NCBI GenBank assembly: GCA_949471785.1
Contig: CASWRE010000032.1
Coordinates: forward strand, 1 to 38,798
Direction: 5' to 3'
DNA length: 38,798 nt
Source of the DNA: an uncultured Lachnospiraceae bacterium
GTDB taxonomy: Bacteria; Bacillota; Clostridia; Lachnospirales; Lachnospiraceae
The notes under the pieces were generated by a model. The model was not told the origin of the DNA. It did no database searches and saw only the letters and a list, made by a program, of their open reading frames with translations. Made by a program: the position numbers and the translations under genes. This document shows positions 35,303 to 38,798 of the stretch, one piece after another. How positions within the stretch are numbered: the stretch's first letter is position 1; each line of letters starts with the position of its first letter.

Positions 35303-35445
35303 GCTTACAATGAACAGGAGAAGGAGAAAGCAAAACAGGAACACAGAGAGCCTATTTTTATTAGGCATTTTTCTGTTCATAATCTTCGTCACACCTTTTT
35401 ACACGGTTCTGTGAAAACGAAACCAATATAAAAGTTATTCAGGAG
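35303..35445 (+). pseudogene. Frameshifted remnant of a tyrosine recombinase/integrase
   Basis: The frame through AYNEQEKEKAKQEHREPIF and HFSVHNLRHTF gives the catalytic HxLRHTF box (box II, H and R residues) of phage/transposon tyrosine integrases. Immediately after, at about 35394-35401, the reading frame must shift by one base to continue as TRFCENETNIKVIQE, which is the next family block. The following IMGH segment and the catalytic tyrosine are absent. It is a C-terminal shard and cannot be active. It marks past insertion of an integrative element near the end of the DUF3737 gene. Confidence 0.8.
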
Positions 35446-35472
35446 AATATCCCAGTTTCAACTATGAAATTT

Positions 35473-35489
35473 ATTAGTGACTCACTAAT
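35473..35489. promoter_or_regulatory. 17-bp palindrome upstream of the hybrid Crp gene promoter
   Basis: ATTAGTGA (35473-35480) and TCACTAAT (35482-35489) are perfect inverted 8-mers around one C. It lies 12 bases before the -35, where a repressor or activator dimer (TetR/MarR-like sites look similar) could act. It differs from the TGTGAC sites of the Fe-S genes. Confidence 0.6.
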
Positions 35490-35500
35490 TTGTTAATATC

Positions 35501-35529
35501 TTGTATCTCTAAAGTCGGCAGACTATAAT
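35501..35529 (+). promoter_or_regulatory. Sigma-A promoter of the hybrid PNPOx'-Crp gene
   Basis: TTGTAT (35501-35506), a 17-base spacer and a perfect TATAAT (35524-35529). It is followed by a strong AGGAGGT (35564-35570) and ATG 35578. The promoter and ribosome site belong to the flavin-protein fragment that begins the frame. Confidence 0.7.
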
Positions 35530-35577
35530 TTGGTTTAGCAAATCTAATTAAGAAATGAAACTCAGGAGGTACTTCTT

Positions 35578-36456
35578 ATGCTGAATGAAAATGTAAAAAA
35601 ACTGCTGGCAGAGAATATGTGGGATTTAGCAACCTGTGTCGATAATGAGCCGAATGTGGTTCCCGTGGCGTTCAAGGATGTAACGGAAGATGGGACGGAT
35701 AGAAAAATACGAAGGCTGAACGGTCTGCTTTTGGAAGAAATGCCGGAACACAGGAAACAGACGGCACAGTTTACGGAAGAGAGAATGAAAACAAAATGTG
35801 AAAATATTTATAAAGAAAACTTCCCTTTTTGGGAGAAAATATCCGATGCAGACAGGGAGTACATCTGTCAGAATTCGCATATGCTTACTTACCCGAAGGG
35901 AAGGAATATCCACAACGGCGAAGAATGTTCCGGCGTGATCTTCGTCCGTTCCGGGAGCCTGCGTCTTTATATAATGTCGGACGAGGGAAAGGAGATCACC
36001 CTTTACCGCCTGCACAGGGGAGATTTGTGTATGCTGTCTGCTTCTTGCGTGCTGGATGCTGTCACATTTGATGTATTCGTAGACGCGGAGGAGGACAGTC
36101 AGTGCTGTGTGGTCAGCGGCCCTGCTTTTGCGGCAGTGTCGCAGAGGAATCCGGACATCCGTATATTTGCGTTGGAAACTGCGGTGAGCCGCTTTTCGGA
36201 TGTAATGTGGGTGATGCAGCAGGTGCTGTTTATGAGCATGGATAAACGTCTGGCAATCTTCCTTTCGGATGAATCAGCAAGAACAGGTTCGGATACCGTT
36301 ACGTTGACGCACGGGCAGATTGCCCGGTATATGGGTTCTGCCCGTGAAGTGGTATCCCGGATGTTGAAATATTTTGCCGGTGAAGGGATTGTGGAAGTTT
36401 CCAGGGGCGGAGTTACAATCCTTGATAAAAAGCGCCTCCGCGATCTAGCCCTTTAA
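35578..36456 (+). CDS. Crp/Fnr-family regulator fused to the N-terminus of a PNPOx-family protein
   Basis: The 292-codon frame begins with about 38 residues typical of pyridoxamine 5'-phosphate oxidase-family proteins (MLNENVKKLLAENMWDLATC, VVPVAFKDVTEDG). About 30 unassigned residues follow. From M70 (ATG 35785) a normal Crp/Fnr protein of 223 residues starts: a cyclic-nucleotide-type beta-roll (about 95-195), a dimer helix, then a winged helix with GQIARYMGSAREVVSRMLKYF. In the recognition helix R256, E257 and R261 match R180, E181 and R185 of E. coli CRP, the residues that read GTGA. GGAAGAGAG before ATG 35785 may allow internal initiation, so both forms are possible. The stop overlaps the convergent trxA end by 12 bases. 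Confidence 0.85.
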   Translation: MLNENVKKLLAENMWDLATCVDNEPNVVPVAFKDVTEDGTDRKIRRLNGLLLEEMPEHRKQTAQFTEERMKTKCENIYKENFPFWEKISDADREYICQNSHMLTYPKGRNIHNGEECSGVIFVRSGSLRLYIMSDEGKEITLYRLHRGDLCMLSASCVLDAVTFDVFVDAEEDSQCCVVSGPAFAAVSQRNPDIRIFALETAVSRFSDVMWVMQQVLFMSMDKRLAIFLSDESARTGSDTVTLTHGQIARYMGSAREVVSRMLKYFAGEGIVEVSRGGVTILDKKRLRDLAL

Positions 36457-36753
36457 CATGGCGAGAATATCTGCTTTTGGTCTTGCGCCTGCAGACTGGC
36501 TTATGACGTTCCCGCTTTTGAGTACGACCAGTGTAGGGATGTTCATGACATGGAATTTCTGTGCCAGTTCCGGTTCCTGGTCTACGTTGATCTTGCCTAT
36601 CAGGTACTGCGGGTTTTCCGCCGCGATTTCTTCCATTATGGGGGATACCATGCGGCAGGGGCCGCACCAGTCGGCATAAAAATCCAGGAGCACGGGCTTT
36701 TCGTTGGTTCTTACAGAATCGAAGTTGTCTTTGTTTACATGAATTATGGACAT
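36445..36753 (-). CDS. trxA: Thioredoxin
   Basis: 102-residue thioredoxin with the active site WCGPC (29-33) in FYADWCGPCRMV and the cis-proline block NIPTLVVLKSG. It reduces disulfides using electrons from thioredoxin reductase. ATG 36753 follows AAGGAAGG; upstream in-frame codons to 36798 are not part of the family. It has its own promoter candidate with a TGTGAC palindrome (36816-36857) and lies downstream of the NapH-like gene. Its 3' end is convergent with the Crp-family gene. Confidence 0.96.
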   Translation of the reverse strand: MSIIHVNKDNFDSVRTNEKPVLLDFYADWCGPCRMVSPIMEEIAAENPQYLIGKINVDQEPELAQKFHVMNIPTLVVLKSGNVISQSAGARPKADILAMLKG

Positions 36754-36815
36754 GGTCAGTACCTTCCTTTCTTTATTCCTGCGCTGCTTTTGGCGCATAT
36801 TTTTTATCTGTTAGC

Positions 36816-36857
36816 AGTGTATCATATCCTGATTACTGTTTCTGTGACGAAGTCACG
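36816..36857 (-). promoter_or_regulatory. trxA promoter with Crp/Fnr-type operator
   Basis: On the minus strand the palindrome at 36857-36843 (CGTGAC-TTC-GTCACA) is followed after exactly 21 bases by TACACT (36821-36816), a -10-like hexamer. This places the palindrome centre near -41 relative to the predicted start, the class II position for Crp/Fnr activators. No consensus -35 is present, as expected for an activated promoter. The palindrome lies inside the last codons of the NapH-like gene. Confidence 0.65.
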
Positions 36858-37426
36858 TTTTTGGCTTTGCATATAAGCTGTGTCATTGTTCCCATGGGAC
36901 AGTATACGCACCAGGAGCGGGGTTTGAATAAGACCATGGTGAGGAATCCCAGTACGGTGGAGGTGAGCATCACGCTGTAGAAGCCGAAAGCAAACTGGGC
37001 GACACCGTCAGAAAACAGGGCGCCGTGGTAAGCCCAATGCCATGGGAGCTTGAATGTCCACAGCAGTGTTACTACGGTACCAAGATTTTTTGCTCCGGCG
37101 AAGACCAGCCAGGTGTTCCACAGCATAAGGAAGAACATTGCAAAGAAAAATATCAAAAATCCATATCGGAAATAACCCGATCTCATCCAACCGGGGATAT
37201 CCTTTTTCAGTGACAGCCCGAACCTGCCGCCGGCCAGGGAAAATAGCTGGCCTCTGCCGCAATATTTGTTGCAGTATGCCTTATTGCCTTTTACAACCGC
37301 TATGGCAAGGGGGATAAAAAAGCAGAAAAGCCCCAGCCATGCAAAGAAGATATTAAAAAATCCAAGAATCAGGTAGGCCAGTGAGGCGATCCAAAGGTAA
37401 TCATACCATTTCTTTTTTCCTTTCAT
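36833..37426 (-). CDS. NapH-like membrane protein with two Fe-S cysteine clusters
   Basis: 197 residues with about four membrane segments (near 10-30, 32-46, 88-108 and 150-170). After the second segment lies a cysteine motif (YCNKYCGRGQLFS), and near the C-terminus a second (WCVYCPMGTMTQLIC). Proteins of this shape (NapH/YccM/Fer4_5 type) carry electrons between membrane and cytoplasm. GGAGGTGAC precedes ATG 37426, and the start overlaps the ferredoxin stop (TAATG), so the two are coupled. The substrate is unknown. Its last codons contain the trxA operator. Confidence 0.85.
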   Translation of the reverse strand: MKGKKKWYDYLWIASLAYLILGFFNIFFAWLGLFCFFIPLAIAVVKGNKAYCNKYCGRGQLFSLAGGRFGLSLKKDIPGWMRSGYFRYGFLIFFFAMFFLMLWNTWLVFAGAKNLGTVVTLLWTFKLPWHWAYHGALFSDGVAQFAFGFYSVMLTSTVLGFLTMVLFKPRSWCVYCPMGTMTQLICKAKNVTSSQKQ

Positions 37427-37620
37427 TATTCTGTCACCTCCAATGAGATAATACTTGCAGGGCATTCCTTTACACATTTCCCGCATCCGACACATAATTC
37501 CCTGTTGACGATCGCATGGATGCCGTTGGGGACGTTGATCGCGTTTCGTGGACAGACTTTTACACAGCATCCGCAGGCAACGCATTCCCGGATGCTGACA
37601 GCCGCTTTCTTTTTTGCCAT
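37426..37620 (-). CDS. 2[4Fe-4S] ferredoxin-like protein
   Basis: 64-residue protein with two CxxCxxCxxxCP clusters: C13, C16, C19, C23 and C43, C46, C49, C53. An extra C18 lies in the first cluster. It is a small electron carrier, probably feeding the adjacent NapH-like membrane protein. ATG 37620 follows AAAGGAG; upstream in-frame codons lack family similarity. The stop codon overlaps the next start. The promoter at 37646-37687 carries the Crp-type palindrome. Confidence 0.94.
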   Translation of the reverse strand: MAKKKAAVSIRECVACGCCVKVCPRNAINVPNGIHAIVNRELCVGCGKCVKECPASIISLEVTE

Positions 37621-37645
37621 GGTAAAACTCCTTTTGTTTTTCTTT

Positions 37646-37687
37646 ATTATATAGGGATAAACTGTTTGATTCTGTGACGAAGTCACA
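37646..37687 (-). promoter_or_regulatory. Ferredoxin-napH promoter with Crp/Fnr-type operator
   Basis: On the minus strand the perfect palindrome TGTGAC-TTC-GTCACA (37687-37673) is followed after 21 bases by a perfect TATAAT (37651-37646). The start codon is about 26 bases further. The 21-base distance equals that at trxA. The -35 hexamer is poor, as in activator-dependent promoters. Confidence 0.7.
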
Positions 37688-37704
37688 TTGTTGCTGATTC
37701 CCAT

Positions 37705-37863
37705 GTGGATACACGGAAGGAACAGGCAAGGGCGGTTCCGGTGACACTCAAGCAGGATATAGAGCTTGGGAAAGCCAGCACCCTCTGCAACATCGGCGAC
37801 GGAGTGGAGGAATTTGACGTGGAGATTCAGGAAATTAGTCTGAATCAGAAAGAGATTAATTAC
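37705..37863 (+). pseudogene. Fragment of spoIVB (sporulation checkpoint protease)
   Basis: About 53 codons contain ARAVPVTLKQDIELGKAS and GVEEFDVEIQEI. They align with the segment of Bacillus SpoIVB that reads ALPVAFSTEVKKGPAEIL and KVEKFDIEIV. This piece precedes the catalytic serine region (GGIVQGMSGSP), which is absent, as are the PDZ domain and N-terminus. After about 37863 the frame loses similarity. spoIVB normally lies directly after recN; this fragment sits 6.5 kb downstream of recN on the same strand. The recognition rests on one conserved block plus synteny. Confidence 0.68.
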
Positions 37864-37914
37864 ATATTCACTTGTCTCTTAATATCATATTCTGTTTTCG
37901 GAAATAGCGCATGG

Positions 37915-38100
37915 TTAGGTTCCCATAAGCAACGAGGTGATTTGACCATATCCTTGCTGCTGTGCCAGTCTTTTAATTCCATCCAACGCTTCCTCTTTGG
38001 AGTAGTTGTGTGCTGCCAGAAAATCATTATCCTTTTCGCTTACATATTGATAGAATAATATTGCGGCAAGAGCCTCCTCTTTTTCGTCATTAAAATCCAT
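37915..38100 (-). CDS. Small acidic hypothetical protein
   Basis: 61 residues, mostly helical, acidic at the N-terminus (MDFNDEKEEALAAILFYQYV) and ending ITSLLMGT. I do not recognise the family. GGGAGGG precedes ATG 38100, and the gene starts 24 bases after the stop of the Xre-type regulator gene, so it is probably co-transcribed with it. Confidence 0.6.
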   Translation of the reverse strand: MDFNDEKEEALAAILFYQYVSEKDNDFLAAHNYSKEEALDGIKRLAQQQGYGQITSLLMGT

Positions 38101-38124
38101 AGTTTGCCCTCCCACGAATCCATT

Positions 38125-38739
38125 TCAGTCTTTCAATTTGTCGGACTTTCTCTGAGAAAGATACGCAAGTTCTCTAAGTAAAAAGTATGATATTATCGAA
38201 AGAACAATGAAAAAACAAACTGCTATCCCGATTGCTTGTGGAGTAGTCGCATTTTTCTTTAGTATCAAGAAAAATAGGATACTGAATATTCCTACACACA
38301 GTAAGCTGACAATTAAGTCTTTCTTTGGAGCGTTTTTCGTCATTGCTCCATTCCATGCTCCGTTTTTTACAATGCCCAAAATATAAATCAGTCCTCCGGC
38401 AAACAAAATTACTGTTTCCCCGATAATGAGGGAAAGATTTCCGGCTTTAGCGGCTCGCTGCTTTTCTAACTCATTGTAATCGGCAACTTTTAATAATGTT
38501 TCTTTTAATTTGTTATCCATATTCTCGCTTTTCCTTTCTCCATTTAGAATTTCTTTGATTTCCACATCGTAATATTCAGAAATCTCTACCAGAATACTAA
38601 GGTCAGGCAGATTTGCCCCCGTTTCCCATCTGGAAACGGTTCTTCCTGAAACCCCTAAAATCTCTGCTAACCGCTCCTGTGTGATTCCTTTCTCATTACG
38701 GAGCTGTTTTAAGAAAGCTCCTATCTCTTTTGGATTCAC
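38125..38739 (-). CDS. Xre-type HTH regulator with C-terminal membrane segments (GTG start)
   Basis: 204 residues. The N-terminal HTH_3 domain (about 5-60) reads LKQLRNEKGITQERLAEILGVSGRTVSRWETGANLPDL. A linker of about 35 residues leads to three hydrophobic helices (about 103-123, 143-160 and 168-188), so it is a membrane-anchored regulator. GTG 38739 is the start; AGGGAGG lies 7 nt upstream and no better start exists. Proteins with this layout are often found beside small membrane or ABC-transporter genes. The promoter is near the window edge and could not be assigned. Confidence 0.88.
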   Translation of the reverse strand: MNPKEIGAFLKQLRNEKGITQERLAEILGVSGRTVSRWETGANLPDLSILVEISEYYDVEIKEILNGERKSENMDNKLKETLLKVADYNELEKQRAAKAGNLSLIIGETVILFAGGLIYILGIVKNGAWNGAMTKNAPKKDLIVSLLCVGIFSILFFLILKKNATTPQAIGIAVCFFIVLSIISYFLLRELAYLSQRKSDKLKD

Positions 38740-38798
38740 AAGCTTTCCTCCCTATATTGTCAAGTGATTTTCCTTAAAAAATCAAGGAATTTATAGTT

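Noticed and set aside
38739..38798. TTGACA on the minus strand as -35 of the Xre-type gene
   Set aside because: It lies only about 20 bases before the start codon, so its -10 would fall within the gene.

Overview
The window is a chromosomal segment of a low-GC-phylum anaerobe, most likely a Lachnospiraceae-type member of the Clostridia. The evidence is the gene order rho-rpmE-yqhQ-prmC-prfA, the block asp23-nusB-xseA-xseB-ispA-dxs-tlyA-nadK-argR-recN, zinc-type L31, AGGAGG-type ribosome sites, VanW and Big_2 surface proteins, and a remnant of the sporulation protease SpoIVB. Core genes look GC-rich. The stretches around 5.4-6.2 kb and 31-38.8 kb look more AT-rich and contain many broken genes.

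Layout. 1-5.4 kb: 3' end of a tRNA-Leu, then rho, rpmE, yqhQ, prmC and prfA on the plus strand. 5.4-8.3 kb: a fragment of an IS3-type transposase, a DUF2812 gene split by an in-frame amber codon, a Gfo/Idh/MocA oxidoreductase and an orphan flagellin. 8.3-15.2 kb (minus strand): one two-component system (OmpR-type regulator, sensor-poor kinase) interleaved with two ABC systems, an ABC-2 pair and a MacB/FtsX pair. Four CTTTAC direct repeats lie in front of the first transporter gene. 15.3-19.7 kb (plus): a MATE exporter, a VanW protein and a secreted Big_2 protein with an HExxH zinc-protease motif. 19.8-31.1 kb (plus): prfC, then the asp23...recN housekeeping block.

31.1-38.8 kb is a patchwork inserted where spoIVB normally follows recN. 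It holds an AAA ATPase, gene fragments sharing a 20-bp direct repeat, a half carboxymuconolactone-decarboxylase gene joined to a Big_2 gene that has lost the start of its signal peptide, a DUF3737 gene, a frameshifted tyrosine-integrase remnant, and a Crp/Fnr regulator fused to the first ~38 codons of a flavin-binding (PNPOx-type) gene. Next come thioredoxin, a 2[4Fe-4S] ferredoxin and a NapH-like membrane Fe-S protein on the opposite strand, then ~53 codons of spoIVB and an Xre-type membrane regulator.

The most interesting proposal is a local redox regulon. The palindrome TGTGAC-GAA-GTCAC(A/G) occurs twice, each time exactly 21 nt upstream of a -10-like hexamer, once for trxA and once for the ferredoxin/NapH pair. 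That is the classical class II position of Crp/Fnr activators. The neighbouring Crp-family protein carries the R-E-xxx-R recognition-helix pattern that reads GTGA in E. coli CRP. This regulator appears to have captured the promoter and start of another gene. The second theme is erosion: spoIVB, an integrase, a transposase, DUF2812 and other genes survive only as pieces.
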